From Caulobacter henricii (GTDB lineage Bacteria > Pseudomonadota > Alphaproteobacteria > Caulobacterales > Caulobacteraceae), in contig NZ_CP013002.1 of NCBI RefSeq assembly GCF_001414055.1, positions 2,418,001-2,482,000 on the forward strand: a stretch of DNA of 64,000 bases, in the 5' to 3' direction. This document shows, piece by piece, positions 9,201 to 16,654 of this stretch. The position numbers and the translations under genes are program-made. The notes under the pieces were generated by a model that saw only the letters and a list, made by a program, of their open reading frames with translations, did no database searches and was not told where the DNA came from. Every line of letters starts with the position of its first letter. Within the stretch, counting starts at the first letter, position 1.

Positions 9201-9225
9201 AACGCCTTTCCGCAGACAAGGTTCC
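9201..9225 (-). promoter_or_regulatory. predicted sigma-T/EcfG general stress promoter
   Basis: On the minus strand the sequence reads GGAAC, 16 bases, then CGTT. This matches exactly the EcfG/SigT consensus of Caulobacter and other alphaproteobacteria (GGAAC-N16/17-CGTT). The -35 box is at 9221-9225 and the -10 box at 9201-9204. Transcription would start near 9194, about 85 bp before the response regulator ATG at 9111. The site overlaps an imperfect hairpin that may be chance. Confidence 0.7.
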
Positions 9226-9334
9226 ACGTCTTGCGGATAAACCGTCTTCGTCCGGAGTGCGCTTCAACCGGTCAGCGCCAAACGGCGCTTTGCCGCCCTA
9301 CGCCGAGGTACCGGGGCACGGCGTCATGATCGTC

Positions 9335-10783
9335 TCATTTCGCCGTCAGCATGGCCTTGAGGACTGACCTCTGGACCTTTCGGGTTCCCGAGTCGGAGCG
9401 CGGAAACTCGGCCATCGTCTCGACCCTGAGCCTGTCGATGCCCGAGAACCTGGCCTTGATCCGCTCCACCGCGCCCTCTGACGGACGGACCTGGGATTGG
9501 ACCGCGACGATCATCTCCTCATCGCCCTCCGCCGTGTTGTGGATGAAGAGGCAAACGTCTTCGGCCGACAACTCGTCCTGGATCAAGGCCTCCAGCGGGG
9601 CCACGGCCCACTTGTGGCCATGGAGATTGATCACATCGACAACCCGCCCAACAATTCTGACGCGTCCATCCGGCCGGCGCACGGCCATGTCGCCCGGATA
9701 GAAGCAGCCGTCGCGGAACACGGCAGCGGAAGCGCGGTCATCACCCAGATACCCCTGAGGATCATAGGCTTTCAGCCGGATTCTGAGTGTCCCTTCCACG
9801 TCCACCGGCACGACGTCGCCCTGGGCATCGACGATTTCAACCACGCAGCCCGGCGCAACATCCAGCCAGTGGAAATCATCGCCACCGTCATCCCGGCGCG
9901 ACAGCGGCACGTCGATCAACTCAGTCGCGCTGTATCGAAGAATGATGTTGCGCGACATCCGGGCGCGAATGAACTCCATCATCCGCTTCGTCACGAAACC
10001 GCTGGAGAGTGAAATGAGGGTGTCACTGGGTTTGAGGTCACCGGCTTGGGGCGACTTCATCAACTGCAGAATATCCGCCGGCAGGAGAGCGACCTGATCG
10101 GACTCTTTTGCGGCGTAGTTGAACAATTGGTTCGATCTCTGATCGAAGATGACTGTGCCGCCGACATGCCATACTGCTGACGGCTGCTTGTAGCCCGCGC
10201 CCGTCCAGACGCCAAAACTCATGCCATGAAAGATACTGGATTCATCAAGGCCAAGCGTCGCGGCGCGAAAAGCGTTGCGAAGATCTTCCTGTTCACCGCT
10301 GAGAACAACGCCCTTACCCGAGCCCGTTGTTCCGGATGTAAAGAGCAGGTGGTCACCACATTCCAGATGACCCAAATTCACGTCTGAAGCGTCAAATTCC
10401 TTGATCGTTCTCCAGAGCGAAGGAAAAGAAATCTGTGGCAGTTTCTCAAATTCATCACCGCAACCTGAAGCAACCTCTCCATCGCTTTCGACACGCAAAA
10501 CAGCCGAAACACCAATGTTCCTGGGGATTTCAGCCAAGGATCGCGCTGATATAGTGTGCAGGCCCTTCGCTCGGGCTGCTATTCCAACAAACCAGGCGTG
10601 AGCAATATTGCGCGCGATAACGGCGACAGTACTCCCTGCCGCCACATCGAATTGGGACAAAAACTTTATGGCACTTGTTATGCAGCCCGCGAAGGTCGCG
10701 TAATTGATGAGTTGATCAGCATATATGATTGCAGTTTTTTCAGGTCGTCGAAGAGCAAACTCACATATTCTACTGTACAACAA
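9335..10783 (-). CDS. AMP-forming adenylate synthetase/ligase, substrate unknown
   Basis: This is a 482-residue adenylate-forming enzyme. Core motifs are present: the phosphate loop LLFTSGTTGSGKG (147-159), YSATE (284-288), the ATP-ribose Asp in FYPGDMA (about 365), the hinge region GRVVDVINLHG and a catalytic-type C-terminal Lys at about 469 (SGTRKVQR). It would activate a carboxylate as an acyl-AMP and pass it to CoA or a carrier; no carrier protein or thioesterase gene lies beside it. The start is a TTG at 10783; no ATG is available. The 5' half is clearly AT-richer than its surroundings (26 G+C of 60 at 10681-10740 against 42 of 60 at 11461-11520), which suggests recent acquisition. Confidence 0.88.
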   Translation of the reverse strand: MLYSRICEFALRRPEKTAIIYADQLINYATFAGCITSAIKFLSQFDVAAGSTVAVIARNIAHAWFVGIAARAKGLHTISARSLAEIPRNIGVSAVLRVESDGEVASGCGDEFEKLPQISFPSLWRTIKEFDASDVNLGHLECGDHLLFTSGTTGSGKGVVLSGEQEDLRNAFRAATLGLDESSIFHGMSFGVWTGAGYKQPSAVWHVGGTVIFDQRSNQLFNYAAKESDQVALLPADILQLMKSPQAGDLKPSDTLISLSSGFVTKRMMEFIRARMSRNIILRYSATELIDVPLSRRDDGGDDFHWLDVAPGCVVEIVDAQGDVVPVDVEGTLRIRLKAYDPQGYLGDDRASAAVFRDGCFYPGDMAVRRPDGRVRIVGRVVDVINLHGHKWAVAPLEALIQDELSAEDVCLFIHNTAEGDEEMIVAVQSQVRPSEGAVERIKARFSGIDRLRVETMAEFPRSDSGTRKVQRSVLKAMLTAK

Positions 10784-10842
10784 AACCAGGTCCTCGAACT
10801 CACGAGATGCAGACCGACCAGAATTAGAGTTCGATCTTTAGC

Positions 10843-11781
10843 TTAGTGCCCTTCAGCCGCCTGCTCGACCGCGAGGGCAAGATCCAGCGCCCGCGCCGCC
10901 TCCTCCCCCGTCACCACCGGGCGCGGGGTCTCGCCACGCACAGCGGCCAGGAAGCCGGCCACGCTGAGACCCAGCGGATCCTTGCCCGCAGGGGTTCCGG
11001 TGAAGTCCTCGATCAGCGGGAACGGCGTCGTATTGCGGAAAGTGCGGGCCAGGAAGTCGATCTCGACCTCACCGGAAGGATAGACGACCTTCATGGTCCG
11101 TTCGCGCGCCTCGGCCACCCGCGAAGCGTCGAACACGGCGGTGAAGCCGTTTTCGAAAGTGGCCTCGACCTTGACCCAGTCCAGGGAGTCCGAACGGGTG
11201 ATTGCGCCCTCGCCTTCCACAGTCACCGGCTCGGCCGCGCAGAGGGCCAGGGCCAGGTCGATGTCATGGATCATCAGGTCCAGCACCACCGAGACGTCGA
11301 GATTGCGGTCCGAGGGCGTGCCGCGCCGCACGGCTTCGAGGCGCAGGGGCTGTTCGGGGATGTCGAGCAGGCCCATGGCCCGGAACACCACCCGCTCCTG
11401 GTGACCGCAGGCCAGGGGCACACCAGCCTTCAGGGCGGCGGCGACCATGGCGTCGGCGTCCTGCGGGGTCACGGCCAGGGGCTTTTCGGAATAGACCGGC
11501 TTGCCCGCCTTCAGGGCCGCCAGGGCTGCGCCTGCGTGGTGGACCGCGGGCGTGGCCACGGTCACCACGTCGACGGCGGCCAGAAAGGCGGCCATGTCGT
11601 CATAGGGCGTCGCGCCCAGGGGCTCAGCAAGGGCCGCAGCGCGGGCCAGGTCGATGTCGAATACCGCGACAAGATCGACGCCGGGCAGTTCGACATATTT
11701 CTTGGCATGGTAGCCGCCGAACACGCCGGCACCGACGACGCCGGCCCTGAGGACGGCAGCTTGCTGGATCGCTTGGGTCAT
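10843..11781 (-). CDS. Gfo/Idh/MocA-family NAD(P)-dependent oxidoreductase
   Basis: This 312-residue protein has an N-terminal Rossmann fold (GVVGAGVFGGYHAKKY, about 14-29) and the diagnostic EKP motif at 99-101 (YSEKPLAV). A conserved substrate-pocket His follows in LMIHDIDLAL. The family oxidises or epimerises sugars, often nucleotide sugars such as UDP-GlcNAc. The specific substrate cannot be read from sequence. The adenylating enzyme lies downstream with about 60 bp between; the difference in base composition argues against an old operon. A divergent promoter region with the MDR reductase lies upstream. Confidence 0.88.
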   Translation of the reverse strand: MTQAIQQAAVLRAGVVGAGVFGGYHAKKYVELPGVDLVAVFDIDLARAAALAEPLGATPYDDMAAFLAAVDVVTVATPAVHHAGAALAALKAGKPVYSEKPLAVTPQDADAMVAAALKAGVPLACGHQERVVFRAMGLLDIPEQPLRLEAVRRGTPSDRNLDVSVVLDLMIHDIDLALALCAAEPVTVEGEGAITRSDSLDWVKVEATFENGFTAVFDASRVAEARERTMKVVYPSGEVEIDFLARTFRNTTPFPLIEDFTGTPAGKDPLGLSVAGFLAAVRGETPRPVVTGEEAARALDLALAVEQAAEGH

Positions 11782-11843
11782 GTGCGCTGTCTAAACCGCT
11801 TCGTCGTCGCATAGAAGCGCTGGAGCCCCGCAACGCGACGCGC

Positions 11844-11857
11844 TAAACAAGCGTTTA
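11844..11857. promoter_or_regulatory. inverted repeat TAAAC-N4-GTTTA, candidate TetR-type operator
   Basis: A perfect 5+4+5 palindrome lies 44 bp before the MDR reductase start, in the divergent region shared with the Gfo-type oxidoreductase. The core AAAC-N4-GTTT resembles operators of TetR-family repressors of fatty-acid oxidation such as PsrA. The same core recurs at 45539-45552 before the acyl-CoA dehydrogenase operon. No tetR gene is in the window. Confidence 0.45.
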
Positions 11858-11900
11858 AATGAGCAACGCGCCGCGAAGGCGCGTGACCAGGGAGCTGTCC

Positions 11901-12932
11901 ATGACCACCTCGCGCGAAATTCGCCTCAAGAGCCGCCCGGTGGGCGTTCCTACCCAAGCCGACTTCGAACTGGCCACTGTTGAGGTCGCCGCACCCGGCC
12001 CCGGTGAGGTCCAGGTCAAGAATCTGTGGATGTCGGTCGACCCCTACATGCGCGGCCGCATGTACGATCGGGCCAGCTATGTGCCGCCCTTCGAACTGGG
12101 CAAGGCCCTGCAGGGCGGCGCCATCGGTCAGATCGTCGCCTCGAACGATCCCGAGTTCGCCGTCGGTGACATCGTCAATTCCATGTTCGGCTGGCGGGAA
12201 GTGTTCAACGTCTCGCCCGCAGCCATCAAGGCGGCCGGCGGCGCGATGGGCGCCCTGACCAAGATCGACACCCACGGCCTGCCGCCCCAGGCCTTCCTGG
12301 GCATCCTCGGCATGCCAGGCATGACCGCCTATGCGGGCCTGCTGCGCGTGGCAGCCCTGAAGGACGGCGACGTCGTGTTCGTCTCGGCCGCCGCAGGAGC
12401 CGTCGGCTCGGTGGTCTGCCAGATCGCCAAGCTGAAGGGTCACACCGTGATCGGCTCGGCCGGCGGCCCGGAAAAGGTCGCCTTCCTCAAGTCGATCGGC
12501 GTCGATCACGTCATCGATTACAAGGCCACCCCCGACGTGGTCGCCGAGCTCGCCAAGGTCGCGCCCAAGGGCATCGACGTCTATTTCGAGAATGTCGGCG
12601 GCGTGCATCTGGAAGCGGCCATCAATTCGGCCCGCCCCTTCGCCCGCTTCGCCCTGTGCGGAATGATCTCGCAGTATAATGAGACCGGCAAACCGGTCGG
12701 CCCGTCCAACATCATCCAGGCCGTCGGCAAGAGCCTACGCATGGAGGGGTTCATCGTCTCCAACCACTATGACCTCTACCCGGCCTTCGCCCGCGACATG
12801 GCCGAGTGGATCAAGGCCGGCAAGCTGACCTGGAAAGAGACCGTCGAGGACGGGATCGCGCGCGCGCCCGACGCCTTCATCAAGCTGTTTGCCGGCGAGA
12901 ACCTGGGCAAGATGCTGGTGAAGCTGGGCTAA
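11901..12932 (+). CDS. NADP-dependent MDR oxidoreductase (2-alkenal reductase/CurA-like)
   Basis: This 343-residue zinc-free medium-chain dehydrogenase reduces the C=C bond of enals or enones with NADPH. Seen in sequence: the N-terminal WMSVDPYMRGRM block typical of the leukotriene B4 dehydrogenase/CurA group, the nucleotide-binding VSAAAGAVGSVVCQIAK motif, and the GIDVYFENVGG segment. The start at 11901 is preferred over the in-frame ATG at 11859 because of an AGGGAG ribosome-binding site about 7 bp upstream and because homologous sequence begins there. A candidate operator lies just upstream. Confidence 0.93.
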   Translation: MTTSREIRLKSRPVGVPTQADFELATVEVAAPGPGEVQVKNLWMSVDPYMRGRMYDRASYVPPFELGKALQGGAIGQIVASNDPEFAVGDIVNSMFGWREVFNVSPAAIKAAGGAMGALTKIDTHGLPPQAFLGILGMPGMTAYAGLLRVAALKDGDVVFVSAAAGAVGSVVCQIAKLKGHTVIGSAGGPEKVAFLKSIGVDHVIDYKATPDVVAELAKVAPKGIDVYFENVGGVHLEAAINSARPFARFALCGMISQYNETGKPVGPSNIIQAVGKSLRMEGFIVSNHYDLYPAFARDMAEWIKAGKLTWKETVEDGIARAPDAFIKLFAGENLGKMLVKLG

Positions 12933-12956
12933 CGACCCCCTCTCGAACGCCGGAAC

Positions 12957-12995
12957 CCTGTCATCCCCGCGACACCGTCGCGACGGGATGACAGG
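12957..12995. repeat. palindromic intergenic repeat (CCTGTCATCCC type), possible terminator
   Basis: Eleven-base arms, CCTGTCATCCC at 12957-12967 and GGGATGACAGG at 12985-12995, enclose a further GC-rich self-complementary core. It lies 25 bp past the MDR reductase stop. The TGTCATCCC/GGGATGACA arm type is a common dispersed palindrome in alphaproteobacterial intergenic DNA. It has no T-run but could still act as a terminator or mRNA stabiliser. Confidence 0.6.
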
Positions 12996-13424
12996 CCCTT
13001 CCGACGCCAGTGAAAACAGGCGGCCTGCGGGGCCCTCGGCACCGAAAGCGCAGCCCTACGCCGTCCTCTCGCTGCCGTGATCGCGCGTGAGAGTCGGGCG
13101 GCCCACAGCCGATAAATCGCCCGCTGAGTCGCCTCGCGAGCGGGCATCACCCGCTCGCCGCGCCCGGTTCGCCGGCTTACACGGCCTGCTGCCACGGCAC
13201 CCCGGCACGTAGTTCACGGGCCGGAGACGCGGCAAACAGGACACAAAGTCCTTGCTTTTCAAGATATTACCAAACACCCCTCAGGGCGCGACCGGCACTC
13301 GCCTGTGACGGATTCCAGCTTTTTTTCCGCAACTGCGAAAACGGCGTGATTTCTGGTAGCGATTTCGTGATCAAAGTTTTACTCTAGGCAGGCCGGTGGA
13401 TCTCCACGCCGGAAATCGACTGTC
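12996..13424. other. 430-bp non-coding stretch upstream of the opgH operon
   Basis: No convincing gene is visible. The stretch contains a small hairpin (GAGCGGG at 13138-13144 pairing with CCCGCTC at 13150-13156) and an AT-richer segment from about 13250 with a run of seven T at 13320-13326. A likely promoter zone for the opgH transcript follows around 13350-13390. Reading frames present here have no conserved look. Confidence 0.5.
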
Positions 13425-13556
13425 ATGAGCAAGCCTTCCAACGCGGCGACCGATCCCCCGGGAACGATCGTCAGCGCGCCCCGGGCAACCCTCATTCAGC
13501 GAAACGCCGGAGAGAGCCCGGTTCAGGCCGGACAGACCGAGACAATGACGACATGA
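13425..13556 (+). CDS. 43-residue small ORF translationally coupled to opgH (candidate)
   Basis: ATG at 13425 opens a 43-codon frame whose TGA stop overlaps the opgH ATG as ATGA at 13553-13556. This is the classic arrangement for translational coupling. The predicted peptide is rich in Ala, Thr, Pro and Gln with no hydrophobic segment (it begins MSKPSNAATDPPGTIV). No good Shine-Dalgarno precedes the opgH start itself, which favours coupling. The ribosome-binding site of the small ORF is also weak (GGAAAT about 9 bp upstream). It could be a leader peptide or a real microprotein; there is no family match I can name. Confidence 0.45.
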   Translation: MSKPSNAATDPPGTIVSAPRATLIQRNAGESPVQAGQTETMTT

Positions 13557-15550
13557 GCGATCGCTCTTCCCTCTTCGACCTCAGCTCTTCCACGAGCGTG
13601 TCGCTGGACCAGGTCCTGCAGCGCCGCGACACCGTGGAGATCCCGGTCGAGTCGCCCTTGGCCATGCCGGTCCAGCCCCTCTCGTTCTGGGAAGGCGGCG
13701 CGCGCCGCGCCACGGAAGTGGTCGGCGACATCACCGCCCGCCGCTGGATGGTGTTCCTGGCCACGGCCTTCATGGGCGTCGCCGGCTGGAAGGCGACCTT
13801 CGACACGATCGCCCTCGGCGGCGTTACCCGTCTGGAATTCATCTGCCTGGTGCTGCTGGCCCCGCTGTTCACGGCCCTGTCGCTGTGGTTCTGCACCGCC
13901 GTCGCCGGCTTCGTGATCCTGCTGGGCAAGCCCAAGGATCCGCTCGGCATCGACAGCGCCAAGCCCATGCCAAAGCTGCGCGCCCGCACGGCCATCCTGA
14001 TGCCGGTGCACAATGAGGATGCAACCGCCGTCTTCGCGCGCCTGCGGGCCATGGACGCCTCGATCGCCGAGACCAGCAACAGCCGCGCCTTCGACATCTT
14101 CATTCTCAGCGACACCCGCGACGCCGCCGTGGCCCTGGCCGAGCAAGCCTGCTTTGCCCGCTTCCGCCGCGAAGCCAACTCGGCCGTGTTCTACCGCGTC
14201 CGCCAGGAAAACAAGGGCCGCAAGGCCGGCAATATCGCTGACTGGGTGGCCCGCTGGGGCAGCGCCTACGAGCACATGCTGGTCCTCGACGCCGACAGCC
14301 TGATGACCGGCGACGCCATGGTCCGTCTGGCCGACGCCATGGAGCGTCACCCCGGTGCCGGTCTGATCCAGACCATGCCGATGCTGATCAACGGCCAGAC
14401 CATCTTCGCCCGAACCCTGCAGTTCGCGACCCGTCTCTATGGCCGCGTGGCCTGGACCGGTCTGGCCTGGTGGTCGGGTTCGGAGAGCTCCTTCTGGGGC
14501 CACAACGCCATCGTCCGCACCCGCGCCTTCGCCGAAACCTGCGGCCTGCCCTCGCTGGATGGCCCCAAGCCCTTCGGCGGCGAGGTGATGAGCCATGACG
14601 CCCTGGAGAGCGCCCTGCTGCGCCGTGGTGGCTGGAGTGTGCACCTGGCCCCCTATCTGGAAGGCTCCTACGAAGAGAGCCCCTCCAACCTGCTCGACTT
14701 CGCCACCCGCGACCGCCGCTGGTGCCGGGGCAATGTCCAGCACATCCCGCTGGTCGCCCTGCCCGGCCTGCACTGGCTGAGCCGGATGCATCTCGTGATC
14801 GGCGTGCTGAGCTATGTGCTGTCGCCCCTGTGGTTCATGGCCCTGTCGGCCGGCGTGGTTTCGCGCCTGCTGATGCCGTCGCTGAAGAAGGCCGCCTTCA
14901 CAATGGCCGACCTGCAGGCCGCGGCCCACGCCCTGATCGACTGGAGCGAGATCCAGGCCACGGCCTGGGCGATGATCATCACCTTCATCCTGTTGTTCGG
15001 ACCCAAGATCCTTGGTTCGATCCTGGTGTTCTCGCGTCCTGCCGAGATCAAGGGTTTCGGCGGCCGTCGCCGCATCGCCGCCGGTCTCGGCGTCGAGATG
15101 CTGCTGTCGGCCCTGGTCGCCCCCATGCTGATGTTCACGCAGACACGGGCCCTGATCGAGATCCTGGCCGGCAAGGTCGGAGGCTGGGCCACCCAGCGTC
15201 GCGACGCCGACAAGGTGACCGGCCAGGAAGCTTTCCGCGCCATGGGCTGGATCAGCGTCACCGGTCTGGTGCTCGCCACCCTCTTCTGGTTCACGCCCGA
15301 CCTGCTGACCAGCACCGCGCCGATCCTGGCGGGTCTGATCCTGGCCGTGCCCCTGACCATGCTGGGAGCCCACAAGGCTGCCGGGCTGCGGCTCAAGGCC
15401 AATGGCCTGTTCATGACCCCGGAAGAGCGCCGCCCGCCGGCGATCGTTCGCGCGGCCCTCGGCCCGGTTTGCGAGCCGCCCGCCCGCTGGTTCGCTCGCG
15501 ACGGTCGCACGACGCCCGCTGCCGAGGTCGCCGAGCAGAACGCCGCCTGA
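13553..15550 (+). CDS. opgH: glucans biosynthesis glucosyltransferase OpgH (MdoH)
   Basis: This 665-residue inner-membrane family-2 glycosyltransferase polymerises glucose from UDP-glucose into osmoregulated periplasmic glucans and moves the chain to the periplasm. Two N-terminal helices (about 60-80 and 95-120) precede the GT2 core with ILMPVHNED, FILSDTRD, LVLDADSLM and the RRWCRGNVQ (QxxRW-type) motif, then several C-terminal helices. No opgG partner lies beside it, as usual in Caulobacter. The ATG overlaps the stop of a small upstream ORF. The C-terminal tail ends shortly after the last helix. Confidence 0.94.
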   Translation: MSDRSSLFDLSSSTSVSLDQVLQRRDTVEIPVESPLAMPVQPLSFWEGGARRATEVVGDITARRWMVFLATAFMGVAGWKATFDTIALGGVTRLEFICLVLLAPLFTALSLWFCTAVAGFVILLGKPKDPLGIDSAKPMPKLRARTAILMPVHNEDATAVFARLRAMDASIAETSNSRAFDIFILSDTRDAAVALAEQACFARFRREANSAVFYRVRQENKGRKAGNIADWVARWGSAYEHMLVLDADSLMTGDAMVRLADAMERHPGAGLIQTMPMLINGQTIFARTLQFATRLYGRVAWTGLAWWSGSESSFWGHNAIVRTRAFAETCGLPSLDGPKPFGGEVMSHDALESALLRRGGWSVHLAPYLEGSYEESPSNLLDFATRDRRWCRGNVQHIPLVALPGLHWLSRMHLVIGVLSYVLSPLWFMALSAGVVSRLLMPSLKKAAFTMADLQAAAHALIDWSEIQATAWAMIITFILLFGPKILGSILVFSRPAEIKGFGGRRRIAAGLGVEMLLSALVAPMLMFTQTRALIEILAGKVGGWATQRRDADKVTGQEAFRAMGWISVTGLVLATLFWFTPDLLTSTAPILAGLILAVPLTMLGAHKAAGLRLKANGLFMTPEERRPPAIVRAALGPVCEPPARWFARDGRTTPAAEVAEQNAA

Positions 15551-15648
15551 ATCCCCGGCAAAATACGCGTGCAGGGCGAACGCCCGCTGGCCCTTAGGGG
15601 ATTGGCGGAGTAGAAGCGCGGCTTCGTTCTTTTCCGACGGAGCCTGCC

Positions 15649-16542
15649 GTGTCGCGCCTGTTCAGCGCCTATGTGATCGTCGACTGGAGCGCGGCGGCCA
15701 AGCCGACGACCGGTGCGGACTCCGTCTGGATCGGCGTGCTGAAGCGCGACGTCCGCTTCCGCCTGACTTTCGAGAGCCATAACCCGGCAACGCGCCAGGA
15801 GGCCGAGACCAAGCTCGCGGCCATTCTCGACGACTTCAAGAAGCGCGGCGAACGGGCCCTGGTCGGGTTCGACTTCCCGCTGGGCTTCCCGCGCGGCTTT
15901 GCAAAGGCCCTGAGCCTGCCCGGAGAGCATCCGTGGCGCGCGGTCTGGGACCAGCTGAACAAGATGGTCAAGGACAAGGCCGACAACACCAACAACCGCT
16001 TCGGGGTCGGCTCAGAGATCAACCGCCGCCTGACGGGTGGTCCCTTCCCGTTCTGGGGCTGTCCGCCCCGCGACACCCTGACGACCCTGCAGCCCAAGCG
16101 CACCCGCGAGCATGGTCCCGACGACCTGCCGGAGTTCCGCCATGCCGACGAGGCCGCCAAGGGCGCGCACTCGATCTGGAAGCTCTACTACAACGGCTCC
16201 GTCGGGGGGCAGGCCATTGTCGGGATCCCGGCAGCCCGACGGCTCAAGGATGCCCGTGGCGACGCGGTACGGGTCTGGCCGTTCGAGACCGGCTTCAAGG
16301 CCCTGACCGAGGCGGACCTCGAGGGCGTCCTCGTGGTCATGACCGAGGTCTATCCCTCGCTTCTCAAGGCCGTGCCGGCTGCGGGCGAGGTCAAGGACCT
16401 GGCCCAGGTGCGGGCCCAGGCCGAGCACTTTGCCAAGCTCGACGAGGCCGGCAAGCTGGCCGCGCTGTTTGCCGGGCCCAAGGCGTCGGATGAGGTGCTC
16501 GAGGCGGCCGCTACCGAAGAAGGCTGGATCCTGGGGGCTTAG
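15649..16542 (+). CDS. conserved protein of unknown function (CbiG-like annotation type)
   Basis: This 297-residue soluble protein starts at a GTG (15649) with CGGAG about nine bases upstream. The opening YVIVDWSAAAKP-G-DSVWIG and the later LVGFDFPLGFPRGF and VWPFETGF blocks resemble an alphaproteobacterial family that databases often label cobalamin biosynthesis CbiG-like, although no cobalamin genes are nearby. The pattern of an initial Asp in a beta strand followed by a second Asp in GFDFP hints at an RNase H-like fold, which is inference. It is monocistronic and followed by a palindromic repeat that separates it from the convergent MATE gene. Confidence 0.75.
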   Translation: MSRLFSAYVIVDWSAAAKPTTGADSVWIGVLKRDVRFRLTFESHNPATRQEAETKLAAILDDFKKRGERALVGFDFPLGFPRGFAKALSLPGEHPWRAVWDQLNKMVKDKADNTNNRFGVGSEINRRLTGGPFPFWGCPPRDTLTTLQPKRTREHGPDDLPEFRHADEAAKGAHSIWKLYYNGSVGGQAIVGIPAARRLKDARGDAVRVWPFETGFKALTEADLEGVLVVMTEVYPSLLKAVPAAGEVKDLAQVRAQAEHFAKLDEAGKLAALFAGPKASDEVLEAAATEEGWILGA

Positions 16543-16551
16543 CAGCCACTT

Positions 16552-16648
16552 GCCCCCTCCTGGCTGCTTCGCAGCCGTCCTCCCCCGGAGGGGGAAGACA
16601 AGATCATCTTCCCCCTCCGGGGGAGGAGCGCCGCAGGCGCGGAGGGGG
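16552..16648. repeat. REP-like palindromic element, probable bidirectional terminator
   Basis: The core consists of two perfect 21-base complementary arms at 16578-16598 and 16607-16627 (TCCTCCCCCGGAGGGGGAAG and its complement) with an 8-base loop. It is flanked by GC-hairpins (GCTGCTTCGCAGC on the left, GCGCCGCAGGCGC on the right) and outer CCCCCTCC/GGAGGGGG arms. It lies exactly between two convergent genes, so it probably ends both transcripts. The structure is typical of the dispersed intergenic palindromes of Caulobacterales. Confidence 0.8.
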
Positions 16649-16654
16649 CTAGTG

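Noticed and set aside
9211..9238. imperfect hairpin TCCGCA...TGCGGA between response regulator and ligase
   Set aside because: The stem has a bulge and no T-run; the overlap with the sigma-T promoter explains the position better than a terminator.
13056..13277. 73-codon minus-strand frame upstream of opgH
   Set aside because: Its composition is Arg/Ala/Pro-rich as in shadow frames, there is no ribosome-binding site, and it looks non-coding.
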